Part shown: positions 1-12,772 of the stretch, one piece after another | How positions within the stretch are numbered: position 1 is the stretch's first letter | Layout of the letters: each line of letters begins with the position of its first letter | From: Isoperla grammatica | Taxonomy: Eukaryota > Arthropoda > Insecta > Plecoptera > Perlodidae | DNA length: 64,000 bases | Reading direction: 5' to 3' | Assembly: GCA_945910005.1 (NCBI GenBank) | Contig: OX246739.1 | Coordinates: forward strand, 9,460,292-9,524,291 | Notes under the pieces: model-generated | The model's input: only the letters and a program-made list of their open reading frames with translations | Database searches by the model: none | Told to the model about the DNA's origin: nothing | Translations under genes and position numbers: made by a program

Positions 1-2430
1 TGCATTACTTTATATTCTGACATTGTTTAAAATGATGTAGAGTTGGCCTACAGGTCCTACATGTTAATTATATAGGCATAGCTTAAGTTGTTTTTATTTT
101 CACACGTATGCCAAGCCAACCATCACATCAGTGTATGGACTCGCACACATTCATACATACCTCAGTCTAACCTTGAGAATATGACTTTGCTTATTGCAAC
201 ACCGTTACTTGGACTTACTCTCGTCTTGTAGTTGTACAATGTACATATGGCAACCCCACGTGCACTTCGGTGTATCTTGAGGCAACAGTACTACGTGATT
301 TCATTCATATAACCGCAGCTTTGTTTTGAATTTGGATGGGGAAATCAAGATAAGTAGTAGATAAGTTTCATATTTTGTGATTTTAATTAAAGTTATGATT
401 AGTGATCTAAATTTGGTGTTATGATCTGTTACGTCCATTAGAATCAAATAAATACCCACCCAGATACAAGTCCACAATTTTACACGAGAAAATAATCATT
501 TTTTTGTAGGAAACCTGCCCATGACCCTCTCCAGGTGACTAACTATAGGCACATAGGTATTGTGGTATTTGGAATATTTCAGAACGAATGCCCGAGGGCG
601 GTTAGTATGACTCGATCCCAGCATTTGCCTTGTGAGTTGTGATTGAGGAAAACTTCGGAAAAATCTTCAGTCAGGATTGCCGTAAGCGAGTATAGAACCA
701 ATGACCTCCGGAATTTAAACCTCGTGTGCTACGCACTGAGCCATATCTGTCGGTAATTTCCATGTGAGACGCGGTTATTTGTGGCCATATAAAAAATTAA
801 TTGCAGTGGGTGCGTTTGAACTATGAATGGTTAAAATATCTTGATGGAAGGGCTAAAAAAATCCTATGCCCGAGATGCCCGGGGCATGTCAAAAAAGTGG
901 TCGCAAAATATTTTCTCACATGCCCAGCTGAGTGCATATATGCTATTTTATACACTTAATTAGCCCTGCTTAAAGGGTTTAATTCTGACAACAGCTGTTT
1001 TTCTCCTGCATTTTACACCATACGTTAAACCCAATATTATTATCACCTTGTACTAATATTAAAGCACAGATAACGGATTAAAGTAATGTATAAAAACCAT
1101 CAGATGTTTCAATGTATTTGCTGAGCCATGGGCTGCGCCCACCGGCTTGAAATTTAAGGGGGTTCGCGCTCGTAGTCTCCCTCCCCGTACTCGGCGTAAT
1201 GTCGGTAAAATAGACACTAAACTTACCGGCTTGTGTTCCGCGCATGTTCCGCTCTCTGGCAATACCGGCTGAGCAGCTCAACTGTAGTTTTCATAAAACA
1301 CAACAGGTAGCAGAACTGTCAGGTTTGCTACAGCTGAAATCGCGGTTTATTTGATGTTCGTGTTTACAAAATTAGTAGTCCCATTCCAGGACTATTTTAT
1401 TCACAATTTCTCCAACAGCTGCTAAAGTTGGATGGAATTTTTGTTTTATGTCTAAGTCTGCTTTTCTTAGAGTGTATTCTGATGTTTGATATCTTTTGAT
1501 TGTACATTGCCATTGGCTGGATGGATTCATGCAGGATTGATGTTTTGCAGACTGGAAATGTTACCGCATGCCAACAGCGGCGTACTAGTCTTATGTCAGA
1601 TTAATCTCCCCAAAAAAATTAAGTGACAACTAAAATTGTTTATAGCAATCAATTAGTAGGCACTGATTTTTAGTATCTCACTATAGCCACTATAATACAA
1701 CAACAACTTGATTTTCCAGTCATTTTGCTCTCACAAAATCTACTATTAATAAAGATTTCGTTCCATTACTATAAGTCTAGGAACATGTTTGCTCTCTGGG
1801 GGTCAGTAAAGTTTAAATAACCAAAATAATATATATATTACACTTCGCTAAAATTATAAAAGATCACCACACCAACATAAGCATCTATACTAGAGTCTCT
1901 ATAAGACTACAAAATAAACAATGCTAACTTTTCTCCTAGGGTGAAGGGGATAGTGGACTAATAATTACACAGCCATTGTTCATTGTCTTAGCTACATCTA
2001 ATATCATCTAATGATCCAGCTATACTTTTCGAAACACGACGAGCGTATTATTGCGTGATGTGAGGATGAAGGAAAAATAAAAAATAAATGCCTTTGTAGG
2101 GTTCAAATTTATGTTCTTTCGTTGAGTATATTATGAGCCCTAGATTTCATACATATGTCGGGTCTGCAGTGTAGCCGCATGAACCACCGAGGCCGGAGTC
2201 AGGACGCTCGTAAGTAGCTGAATTTGTTTATGAAACATACAAATTACAAAATATATAAAACATAATCCATTTCAAAATTTTGTATTTGTCAGTGTTTCAA
2301 GTCAACATTGGGAACGCCCATGATCCGTGTTGTTTAGTTAGATAAGGTTGCAAGGTTGTTTGTTGCACACGCAATTATTGGAGTGGTGGAATTTGCCCCG
2401 GAGCTGTTTTCTTTTTGAATGCCCAACAAG
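1..2430. other. Gene-free left flank
   Basis: No supportable exon was found. Open frames on either strand are short and lack splice context. The stretch contains a degraded tRNA-derived SINE near 590-755 (separate entry) and otherwise AT-rich sequence without recognisable coding. It may be upstream flank of the Jiraiya-like gene. Confidence 0.5.
590..755 (-). repeat. tRNA-derived SINE, family A, copy 1
   Basis: On the minus strand the segment starts with a tRNA-like head and continues into a body shared with copies near 7,040-7,215, 16,800-16,965 (both minus) and 23,105-23,240 (plus). Shared landmarks, as read on the plus strand here, are a CTCGATCCCA-like block, a TCTTCAGTCAGGATTGCCG-like block, and a GACCTCCGG block followed by the degenerate tRNA head. 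The copies are strongly diverged, so this is an old family. No target-site duplication was identified. Confidence 0.5.
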
Positions 2431-2670
2431 TTAGGCCGTGATGGCGGGAGAAACAGTTAGCGATCGAGGCGCTCCCGTCGTACGAAGTGGGAACTACCAC
2501 AAGCATTCAGTATCCAGTGACCGGCCGTTGAGTGTGCGGCGTGGATCGTCTACCGCGCGGTGTGAAACTCGTACGTTAAGTGTAATTGTCTGTACTCTGT
2601 GATTGTGAATGACAGTGCGAGTGACATGTGACATATACCGGCACACATAATGGATTATTTACAACAATGG
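2430..2670 (+). promoter_or_regulatory. CpG-rich candidate promoter and 5' leader exon
   Basis: A GC- and CpG-rich island stands out from AT-rich surroundings. It ends in a strong donor (CAATGG|GTGAGA, GT at 2,671). A short reading frame (ATG 2,650, seven codons) runs in phase 0 into this donor, and a longer 54-codon frame starts at ATG 2,440. A plausible partner acceptor is TTCCTGTTACAG ending at 12,355, just ahead of the Jiraiya-like coding exon. Joining them leaves the main ATG at 12,773 as the start of the long frame, preceded by small upstream frames. The assignment to that gene is inferred; only transcript data would show it. Confidence 0.35.
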
Positions 2671-4084
2671 GTGAGACATTTTACGTACGGTTTTGAATTT
2701 AAATTTATTATTATTAATTTATTTAGTTTTGCAGAGTTGCTGTCAGGTTAGTTAGCCACGTAGGATTCTTGTCGGAACAGCGTCTTGTCTGGACCTAAAT
2801 GTGTTGGCAGTCGACTTCTTCTCACGAGATATTAGCCGGTTTGCCCGTAGGCCTACAACCTCATCCATTCGACAACTGAAACGTTCGTTAAAATTCGAAT
2901 TACCCGCCAAAACAAAAATTAATTATTGGTGGAAGTTTGGGCTGTAGGATCTATTATTAAGTGTATTATACATAATTTGATATCAAATTTGTATGCATAT
3001 AATTTTACTCGTCATTAATCTTAACGTTGCTTCTAATTAGACGGACCATTGGCCCACCTGCATCCGTTTGAGCACGCGAATAGTTCCCATCGTGCACTTG
3101 TTTTTTTGTCTTTGAGGACCCGAGTGCTCAAGTGTTCAACTGACATGCATGGGCGCCAAATTGTTCAAGGCTTGATCTGCAACGAGCGGAGGTCAAGAAT
3201 TTCACGTTTCTACTTGTTGCATGGCCAGCTCGAGTTCTGCTGGAGCGGCGCCCAACACGTCTTCAAGGCTACCTGACAATTAATGCAGAGCGCCTACACG
3301 GTTATTTTTTAAAAATAATTAATAATAATGCACATATTTAATCATAAATTCAGCGTTTGGTTATTATGGGACTATGTGGGGGGGGGGGGACTATATAGGG
3401 GACTATATGGGACTGCTATGGCTGTACGTGATGGGTTGGAGTTAGAGAAGAACGATTTGATCCGGGACTAAAACGGGAAATTTTTTTTTTGTCAACACTT
3501 GTCAACACTTTACATTTAAAAAGTTGGTTTTAGCATATACGAAGTGATATTTGTTTTACCTTATGTATTTTGAATTGATCTTACCAGACTAACAGGAGGT
3601 ATCTCAAAAAGTTATTCATTTGGGTAAAATAAATATGCTAAATCAGGGAAGCACTCTATTTATCTGGTTGTGGAACAAATCATGTTGATGTGGCTATAAA
3701 ACACAGTGGGGCTAAGGTTGTGGAATTTTTTCAGATAGGCTACTTTCACATTCATAGTACCATTGATAGTACTGCCTCAGCAAAAGTTAGATTGTATAGG
3801 GCCTACTGCACAAAAGATTTCTCGGCTACTTTTTAATTTTTACATGGAGTAGGTTTTATTTCTTGCGGGGGGGTTGGGATACACATTTTAACAGGGACAT
3901 ATGTATTATATTTATATACCCACATTTATAAAATTTTGAAAATATGTATTCACTATAGTAAATTTCAACTTTCCTGTTTTAGCCCTGAGTTTTCACTGTC
4001 CTATAATTGACCCTACCCCCTAATTCCAAAAATCTTTTATAGTCTCGTGAGTCGTGATCAAATGATGGACGATGAAATGGCGAA

Positions 4085-4260
4085 CGTGGAATACACGTGC
4101 TTCTGCGGTGGGGCATGCGGTCGTAGCTTATGCCACCGAGGGACATGGGTTTGAGTCCCTCAGAAGACATGTTTTTTTTTTGCAATTTGTCTTTATCCTT
4201 ATACAATATATCACCCACACTCCTCAACGCCTCGAATGACATGATTACAACATAATAGTG
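4085..4260 (+). repeat. tRNA-derived SINE, family B, copy 1
   Basis: The head has a B-box-like GGTTTGAGTCC within a CCGAGGGACATGG...CCCTCAGAAG context. The body has a T-run followed by CTTTATCCTTATACA and a CACCCACACTCCTCAACG-like segment. The same head-then-body order occurs on the minus strand at 35,225-35,390, which indicates a dispersed family rather than a tRNA gene. Confidence 0.5.
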
Positions 4261-6337
4261 ACGTAAAACAACAAGAATCATCATTATCATCATGTAACAA
4301 AATACGTATATTGATACATATAATTATATATTTATATTTAATTTTATTATTTTATTTTATTTTACATAATATATTTATATTTATTCATATATTAATTAAC
4401 ATATATTTATATTTTATGATGGGTGCCTTCATTATATGAGGACCGGGTGTTATGTATTCACGACGGGCAAGAATAAAAGTAGACAATGGATGCCTCGGTA
4501 TCACTCGACGAAGAAAATCCTTTCTTGTCAAGTTATTCCAACCACGTGAGTTCTCAAAACATCATGCATGTTTACACGTTACATGTTGTACATGTTGCAT
4601 GTTTACACGAAAACTCGACTGCTCTACATGCACACAATATGATTTTAACACAAAAGTACTACATTATCTTCCCATAGCTCCAATCTCGATCTTTTACGCA
4701 AGACACACTAAATTTAAAAGCTTTTTGTACTTAAGTTTTTTGTTTTACTAATACAAACAAGCAGCAATGGCCATTGGTCATCTCATATCTTTATTTATTG
4801 ACGGAATCGCACTTAGCTGCTACATTGTACCGAAGAGCCCCCCCCCCTTCCCCCAATCACTGATCGGTAGGTACTTGAACTTGAAGAAATCTTCTTTATT
4901 CTGATTCTATGAGATCAAGGCGGCAACTCTGTTGTAAATAATATGGTTTAAGAGACTTCAATGCACTATGCCTAATGAGCACCGATTTTGCAATTTTTCG
5001 CGGTGTGTTTTTGCAACATCATTCTGTTTCAATCTCCGTCGTCGGATCATTAATTTAAATGCCTTTATTGTTTTCATACCTTCCTGGAGTCATTATGGGT
5101 AATTTTAGTGAGTATCAGAAAGATATAGATAGCAGATAGATCTTGTTAGTGAGGCGTTAAACAATAACTACCAATTAACTTTATTTACTGTGCCAAGTAT
5201 GAGTGTTCTGGTGATGGCGAGGGGGGGGGGGGGTAGCCATACACATAGCACGTTGGAGTATTAATTAATGCATGTCACGTTAATGTCGATAAACTCATTT
5301 CTTTTACGGGGGAAATCTGCTATTTTCAAGGTCATCTTCTACCTTGTTTTGAGAGTGGATTCCATACATTCCTTTCTTTTGCCGGCCCATTGAGTGTTTC
5401 TAATTTGTTTTCCCAGAGGGTGGTTTACCCCGTCTCACGACGCGTCGACCTTCCGAGCCGTCCTTGAAAAATCCTGCACTATTGTAAACCATTCAAAAGA
5501 ATCTGGATATCTTCTTTGCCGATCAATCCTGATTGTTTCCACAATGAACCGCAGATAAATCTACATGGAATAATTACACAGGTTCCTGGCTGTTTCTCTA
5601 CCGTATAATGTAAAGCAACGTATTGAATTATGCGTACTATGTCAAGCAGACTATAAGACTGGGCGTTCACTTCCCGTTTCCTTTGAACTTGAACAGATGG
5701 AGCGCATTATGTAAGCACCAAGAAAAAGAAGTGAGAACATTTGACGCAGCGCGACCCTTCCTTGTTTTTTTTGTTCGAACATAATTTCCTTCCAACGGTC
5801 TACTGCATCCTGGAGCGAGGCGGCTAACCAACATTCTTGGGGGCACCTGCTGAAAGAAGTTGCAACCGTAACTTTTTATCCCAGACACACCGTAAAAACG
5901 AAGTGTAGGCGTGCACCCACTTTTCTAATGTACAATTATTTTCCCTGTGAGACAGACGTTCTGATGAGGATCCGACAAGAAGGTAATGTTTTTATGTTCG
6001 TGGATGTACCGTTTGCCTCGGAGTTACGCTGTTAGCTGAAAGCTGTTCTCCGTGCATAGCCGTGCGACAATCCACGTTCTGTGTGTATGTGTGCTCACAC
6101 GGCATTCCTACCACTCTCAGCTCTGAGTACCCTCGCGGCCGCCATCAATAGGGCGTCGTGGTCATACAATACAACTACATAAACTGTCTGCTAATATATG
6201 ATCTACTATCTGTGATACATTTCAGCGTCGAACCAAAGTGTTTTCTTGTGTAATTCGCTCCTTGAATTCCAACCGTTTACGGTTTTACCTCACCGTGTGG
6301 CGGAGTCTGAGAGGAACCGGAAAACGGTGGGCTTTAG

Positions 6338-6463
6338 CCCAATAACTACTTATTCGTCGAATTGCTTGTTTTCTCCATGGCAACGACCAATCAAAACCCT
6401 TGAAATCCTCCAAATAGCTTAATTGCTTCAAATAACTTTCTTATTAGGAGATTGTAAGACCGA
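6338..6463 (+). mobile_element. Short MITE, CCAAT-bearing family, copy 1
   Basis: This copy shares its order of blocks with 40,888-41,024 and 41,025-41,170 (plus) and with 21,345-21,489 (minus): CCCAATAACTACTTATTCGT, CTCCATGGCAACGACCAAT, CTTGAAATCCTCC, then TTATTAGGAGATTGTAAGAC. The ends are imperfect inverted repeats (GTCTTAAAATGTCCCAATAA-like against its complement). Here the left end is truncated and the right end abuts the foldback at 6,464-6,603. Confidence 0.6.
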
Positions 6464-6603
6464 CTATAGGCTCGGTTTTTCAATCGGTCATTAACGGGGC
6501 CGTTAGCTGACGGTCCGTAATCTGTAACCCAACCAACCCTGTGCAGAAAACGGACCGTCAGCTAACGGCCCCGTTAATGAGCGACTGAAAAACCGGGCCT
6601 TAG
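6464..6603. repeat. Foldback repeat with ~53-bp arms
   Basis: The left arm (about 6,464-6,517) and right arm (about 6,550-6,603) are reverse complements with few mismatches, including the central block ACGGGGCCGTTAGCTGACGG and its complement. A spacer of about 30 bp lies between them. The structure would form a strong hairpin in RNA or single-stranded DNA. It directly follows a MITE copy and may be part of a composite element. Confidence 0.7.
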
Positions 6604-7039
6604 TATTACTATTGTCTGTCCAGATGACAACCAAACCTATTTTGCGTGGACATAAACATCGAAACCATTTAGAACTGTTTTAAATGGTGAGAAAATATTA
6701 TGAGGGCTGTAATAGTGAAGAGAAGTCCGGAATTCAAGCACGTAGCCTACTCCCATCGAAAATTACTGCAGCCGTTCGAAACAGAAACGATTAAAATTAT
6801 TATTGCCGGTTATAATGGTTCCTCCACCAGTAGTGATCACCACAAACCTGTTACAACTACCACGAGCTTCGACCATGCATGCTCGTAATGTATAAATGCG
6901 GTTGATCACCCATTCATCTTCTGGCCTAGTTCGATGTTTTTTAACTTCGTCGTTCGAATGGGAACCGGCTGTGGTATAACGGGTACATCTTTGCTGAGAA
7001 AACAGGTGACTAACTAGGTAGGTATGGTAATAATTATGT

Positions 7040-7215
7040 CTTCGGATAGAGTTGGAAGTAAATAAATGCCTAAAGGCTTTTTTAAATGCTCGATCCTACA
7101 TTCGTGTAGTGATTGCGTAGATCTTCAGGAAAACCCTTAGTCAGCGGTGCCGGAATTGGACATCGAACCTACGCCCTCCGGGACAGTGGTCTGTGCGCTA
7201 ATTGAGCTGCTTCTG
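7040..7215 (-). repeat. tRNA-derived SINE, family A, copy 2
   Basis: It has the same block order as copy 1: CTCGATCCTACATT, GTGATTGCGTAGATCTTCAGG, TTAGTCAGCGGTGCCGGA, then CGAACCTACGCCCTCCGG and the tRNA-like head read from the minus strand. Divergence from the other copies is high. Confidence 0.5.
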
Positions 7216-9758
7216 TTTTACCAATTTAGTCTAAAATGCATGAACACACATTTAAAAAGTGTATATAAATTACAATATATTTAATTTAGTTTCAATAGGA
7301 CCTGAATAATTAATTTAAAATTAAATTATATCTAAATATTATAATTTATATAAGACATAGCAAATTTGCCCCTGGGGGATAGAACTCAGACCATTTGAGC
7401 GACCAAGGGGGCCATGGAACAAACAGTAAACTGCTTTTATGATACTGATAATGATGGATCGTAAAATCCCAGTCGGATCAAATTCCTGTTTGCGTTTACT
7501 TATTTGTACATTTCAAATTTTGAACGCATTGCCGTCGTGCCGTCGAGGTGGGCCCTCAATCGTGGGTGATCCCTGCCCGCAGAGGGCTCTCGTGTTTGGC
7601 CTCCCTATACCACATTCCTCTTATTTCTTTCATCCCCTTCTTTTCATTCATCCCCTCTCTGCGGCCAAAACCGCCCTCTACCCTTTACTCTCCCATGACC
7701 TTGAATTGAACGCTCTTTTTATTTCCATTACAAGAGAATAGATTGGTATGTTGATGCATCTGGTTGCTTTGAATTGAATGGGAAAACCAAAAGTAATGGC
7801 ATAATAATCATAATAATCACGGAGCCGCAAATAATGATCATAGTTATGAGCACGCCTCAAAGATCAGCCTGATTTCAGAGATTACTGTTCACTTTTTTGG
7901 ATATCACCATATTATCGTTATCCTCGTCGTGGGTGGTTCATATATACTGTACTGTAGCAAACTAGATTTGAATTCTATGGGTTGTGAGTTCGATTCTCGC
8001 CGTCAGCAACATCAGTGCTTGACTATTGACTATTGGCTATACCTCCGTCAAAAGACGTTCCTTTCGTAGGCTACTATCCGGAACTAAACTAGAACTAAAA
8101 ATGTAAAAAAAAAAAAACTAAAACATTATTTTTTCTTACGTGGTTCTCCTGTCATCACCTAAAAGTTTCGAGTTTCGATAGGATCCTATTTTATGTCTAT
8201 GGTTTTCGTGAATCATGAGATTATCAGTAATCTCAACCTACCTGTTGCTTACTTCACGTAGGTAATGCTCTCAGCTTGGATTCTTTGCAAGGTGTGTTGA
8301 ATGATGTAGTAATTTGAACTTTCATGGAAGTAGCTATAAATGCACTTAGGAAAGATATAAAATCCTACAATCTCAGCTGACGCAATTTACAGCTGTTTTA
8401 GCCGGAGTTGTAAGAAGACCGCTGTACACACCAAGACAAACAGGGTTGGGTCGTATGGGTGTTGGGGAACAATATTGCGGTGCTCAATTGTGTTTACCAT
8501 GGGTCCATACCAGTACCTGTCAAGTAAAATGAGTATATAATAATTGTGTAGTCTGTTAATAATTGTGATCATGGCCTACATAGTTTACATCCAAGCAGTA
8601 CGTGTCCTTTACTTGTCTATTGTTCTCAGCGTAGGCTAGGATCTGAGTAGGTAATTAATAACGCAATTATAATTAAGTGGTCTGTTTGTAATATACTTGT
8701 TTTAACAGCATCTTAACTCAAGATTAATTATATTATTTTTTAAGCTTAATTTAGACTAATTGTCATAATTAAACTGATAGTATTTCAGGTAATTCTTTTC
8801 TAAACGAAAACAAAAGAAAAATGAAAATGCCGTAATTTGCATGTTATTAATTATTTCAACTAAAAGGGTTGCTATATTTTCTCTAGTCCAGAGGTTATTT
8901 TGTATTTAATGATTATAAAAATGAGTGTAATTTAATACCTGTTGTTACACAGAACACTACCGTTGAAGCTGTATGTGTCCCCCCCCCACCCCCCTCCCCC
9001 CTCCAAGGCTCCATCCACCCACACCAACCGGTCTGTAGACTGCGCACTCATCGCGCACTTCAACTGGACGCGAATCTCTACGAATTTTTAATGTGGGCCG
9101 CATTCCACAAGCTGTAAAACGTTAGAGCATCAGGTATTGCACTGTGTGGCCACGTGGTATATGTATATGAAATTAATTTTGTTGTTGTAGACGAATCTAA
9201 TTCTAATTATTCATGCCATTGTTTTGGTGTTTTTTTTCCCCTTACATGATGGAACAAATTACACGCAAGTTAAATACGGTTTGACACACTCTAGTCTACT
9301 CGTTGGGCGTGTCTATACACGTATGCACGATCAGTGGGACAGGAAAAACTCTGAATAATTGAATTTTTCTTCGTCTTGGTACTTTTTTCGTCATCATAAG
9401 ACATTCGAGGTCGAGGACGTAATCGGCTTTTAGTTCATTCATTTTTTGTTGTTAAAAACTGTACATTTATCCTCGTTTTTGAAGTAGGCCCTACTGCGTT
9501 ATTAAGTCTTGATGCCCGAGCTAGAGATTTGAAAAAATGTGCTTGGCAGGATGAACATTTTGAGAAGTTTACTGTACATTTAACGGTGTTGCGTCGATTA
9601 ACGCTAATCATTTTTGTTAGCAATCAATTTAAACGTGCACGGTGCATCTTTAGATTCGCCCTGCCACTCCGAACTTTTTATTTCATAAGGAACCGGTTGC
9701 TAAGTGCCCTTCGTAATCCCCCCCCTTCCTATTTCTACCCTCATCACGTAAGTACAGG

Positions 9759-10021
9759 CAGGGGCGTCGGAACCGGGGGGGCAGAGGGGTCAGTCGACCC
9801 TCCTGTGCTTGCACAGGGGGGGCGAGAGTATCATCTCGCCCCCCCTGAAAAAATGGCCAATATGAATTAAATGCATTTTAGAGTACAGATTCCGCTTATT
9901 CCTTCAAGCGATTTCAGAGGCTGGCTGCATGGTAACTTACGAAATTTTTTCTTTTACAAAATGTTGCAAAGTCAGCTGGAAAGTTCGCCCCCCCTGGAAA
10001 AATAGACTTCCGACGCCCCTG
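9759..10021. mobile_element. hAT-type MITE, 263 bp, with intact TSD
   Basis: Perfect 14-bp terminal inverted repeats are visible: CAGGGGCGTCGGAA at 9,759-9,772 and its complement at 10,008-10,021. They are flanked by identical 8-bp direct repeats AGTACAGG at 9,751-9,758 and 10,022-10,029. An 8-bp target duplication and CAGGG-type termini are typical of hAT elements. The interior has no transposase frame, so the element is non-autonomous. The intact termini and TSD suggest a fairly recent insertion. Confidence 0.9.
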
Positions 10022-12355
10022 AGTACAGGTTCTGCCTATATCAGCCTCCGCCACTATTTCAATTCTTTGATAATCTTCGCACACTTAGAATATGTGTATT
10101 AAGTTCAAGAAAATATGTATGATACATGCCTAATTCGACCTATATAAAATCAAAATTCGGAACATTGAATGCATACTCAGTTCGGGTATGAACTGTTGAG
10201 AACTGTAAAGATGTGCCCTGCTAAAGTTCAGCTTCTTTGGAGTAAAAACATGAATATAATCGTATGAGGAAGAGGGTTAAACTTTTAATTACAACTGTCC
10301 AAGAAGACCTTGTAGTTAAATTATCTTTGAGTGAAAAAGTTATCCATCTCCCACCCCGTCGCATATGGCCACAATCTGTGAGGAAGCCGCCATCGCCCCT
10401 AAATATACACAATCCACGGCCGTCGCGCGACTCAAAGGGCCTCCATGGAGTCGACATAATTGTTTATTTTATTTCCTTTATGAAATACAAGATTAATTAG
10501 TAAGATGGGTGCAAAAGGGAATTACTATTAATTATAGCCACAGCGTATTCGTAAGCGTGATTATTCGCCGCTTGTATGTTCTCAATTGCTATTAGCTATA
10601 AACATAGCTTTTAAAAAATGATGACAATTATGAAATTTGGGTTTTACACTTCATATTTTGGCCAAAATGCTAAAATGACGCCGCTTGACATTCGTACCAA
10701 AGCCGAGATTCGAATTTGGAACACATGGTTTACTCGAATTTTATTCAGGGCCGGTTTCACCATGCATTTTGTATATACAATGTTTGTTGAATTGAAACCA
10801 TGAGTCACCGTCAAACATTACTGAGTGCTTTGGTTACCATTTACCAATCCAAGATTAACAAAGAACATATTATACTTTGTGCTCTGTAAACAAACACAAC
10901 CAACTTTTATTTGTCAACGCAATACATATAAGATGCAAGAAAATGGTGTCTAGATTACCCTTGTACAAGAAACATCACACGTAAATAAATCAGTTTTATT
11001 AGGAAAATATACAAGAAACACAAAGTACAAGATTTTGTTTACAGAAATTCCTGAGAAACAGATAGATCTCTTTACTTTCAACTTAACATTATTTCACGAC
11101 GTAATTGTGGTGATACAGCAGAATAACTTAAGGAAAAGAATGAAGGAAAAAATGATTTTAAAAAAACCTCGTTTGAGAGAATAGAAATGACAACTAGTCA
11201 ATTTACATTAATTAGCAATGCAAGCGTGGTACACTTGCTATCAAGAAGACCAACTGAAGGTGATCATAAGAGGAAACAATAGCAGACAAAAATAATAAAA
11301 TAAGAATAATATTGTAATAAAACATACACACTGAGTATGCTTGCATTGTGCATGTTATCCATTCATCAGTGGTATGATACATAATTTTATGAAAGTTACG
11401 TGTCGAGCTCAGACTATGAGGCAAGGCTATACATACCGGTATTTCTTAACACACACAGAAGATAAAGTATGTTTCCTTGCCCTAAATCTATGAGGCAATG
11501 AATGAATGCCGTGCGATGGAATGTTCGTGTCGTAATAGGCCTCGCGATGATAATGATGATATTGGCACACTTTCACCCGCTAAGTTTCGGAGGGAGGGGA
11601 ACGCGTATTTTTAGCATTGCAAATATGTCACCCCCCGAATTTATGTTACATAGTGGGGGGTAGGTAGCCGATGGAGGTGTTTGCAGAGTAGCCTATTGTG
11701 TGTTTCATCTGATAAATAAATAAGATTGTTGAATAACATCTGGTATAGTGGTTTTAAATGGTCACGCCCTTCTTATAAAATGTGAAATCAATTTAGTTAT
11801 AAGAATAACCGTGCAGTGTTGAACGTTCGTGATAATACTCGCTGTATAGGGATGGGCGTGGGTAGCTGTTAATAATGCATATTAGGGTATTTGGATAGGT
11901 AGGAAGCATCTGCTATCTCCAGGGTATATTTGAACGAGAAAAACTAACATTCGGCCTATCTTCTTATAAAAACTAGTAGAGATCCGTAGAAATGGTTTTT
12001 GATTTTTGGATGGTTTATTTCGTTCTTTTGTGTGTTTTTTAAACCACGGAACGGAACACACCCTAAAGTCAAACAATCACTTTATAGATAAAGAAGGATA
12101 CACTAGTAGAGCAGAAAAGTTTAGAAGTTTGTAACATAAATTTATAGTGTGTGTTTGGCTAAAGGCAATCTAATAAAGTTTACAAAATAGCGAGGTTGAA
12201 TTATTGCCCAAGCGCCAGCCTAGAGTGTGTTTAATAATAATTGAATATTTTTGTTTCAGGTCTGTGTTTTGATCTACGATGGGTTGAGAGATACATGCTG
12301 GGGGTAGACACCCTTCATATGGATTAGTGCTAACTTCGCATTCTTCCTGTTACAG

Positions 12356-12772
12356 ACTGGGAACATAACTAGACCGGCGTTCAGCCCCGTAGACAACACC
12401 AACCTTCCTATGGATTCTATCGCTCACCGTGAATTAAATGAAGACCTACCAAGATAATCGTCCATTACCGGAATCCATCTCAAGTGAACCTTCGAAGCCA
12501 CAAAACGTTCTACCAAGCAAGAATTAATTGGAGCCCGAAGCGCCATGACGCTAACAATCTGGTGTGCGAGTTATGGGGATGAGGGTAGGGGGTGAGATGC
12601 GCTCTCTGAAACGCGTTTTGGTGTGAGTCTAGTGAGTGTAAAATGTGCGACGTGCAAGTGTAATGTTGGCTCAATAATATTCTGTAGTGACGAGTGCGAG
12701 TTTTACGTTTTATGCCGCTGTCGGTAGGCCCGTACTATGTCGCCTGCGGACCAGAGCAGCTGAAGCTCCAAC
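12356..12772 (+). promoter_or_regulatory. 5' untranslated leader of the Jiraiya-like gene
   Basis: Two good acceptors precede this stretch (ending at 12,259 and 12,355). The main start codon at 12,773 has an in-frame TGA a few codons upstream near 12,760, which fixes the start. If exon 2,430-2,670 is joined at 12,356, an upstream frame of 40 codons plus stop (MDYLQQW continued by TGNITRPAFS, stopping at 12,457) precedes the main frame. It could damp translation, but this is inference. Confidence 0.4.

Larger units (their letters stand above)
2671..12355. other. Putative first intron or upstream intergenic DNA
   Basis: No coding exon could be supported. The region carries a family B SINE (4,085-4,260), a foldback repeat and MITE (6,338-6,603), a family A SINE (7,040-7,215), a SINE-like B-box segment near 7,985-8,020, and a complete hAT-type MITE (9,759-10,021). 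Overlapping open frames on both strands at 10,221-10,500 look like repeat relics rather than exons. Confidence 0.45.

Noticed and set aside
3049..3276. 75-codon plus-strand frame
   Set aside because: It begins at TTG rather than ATG, and there is no splice context or recognisable motif.
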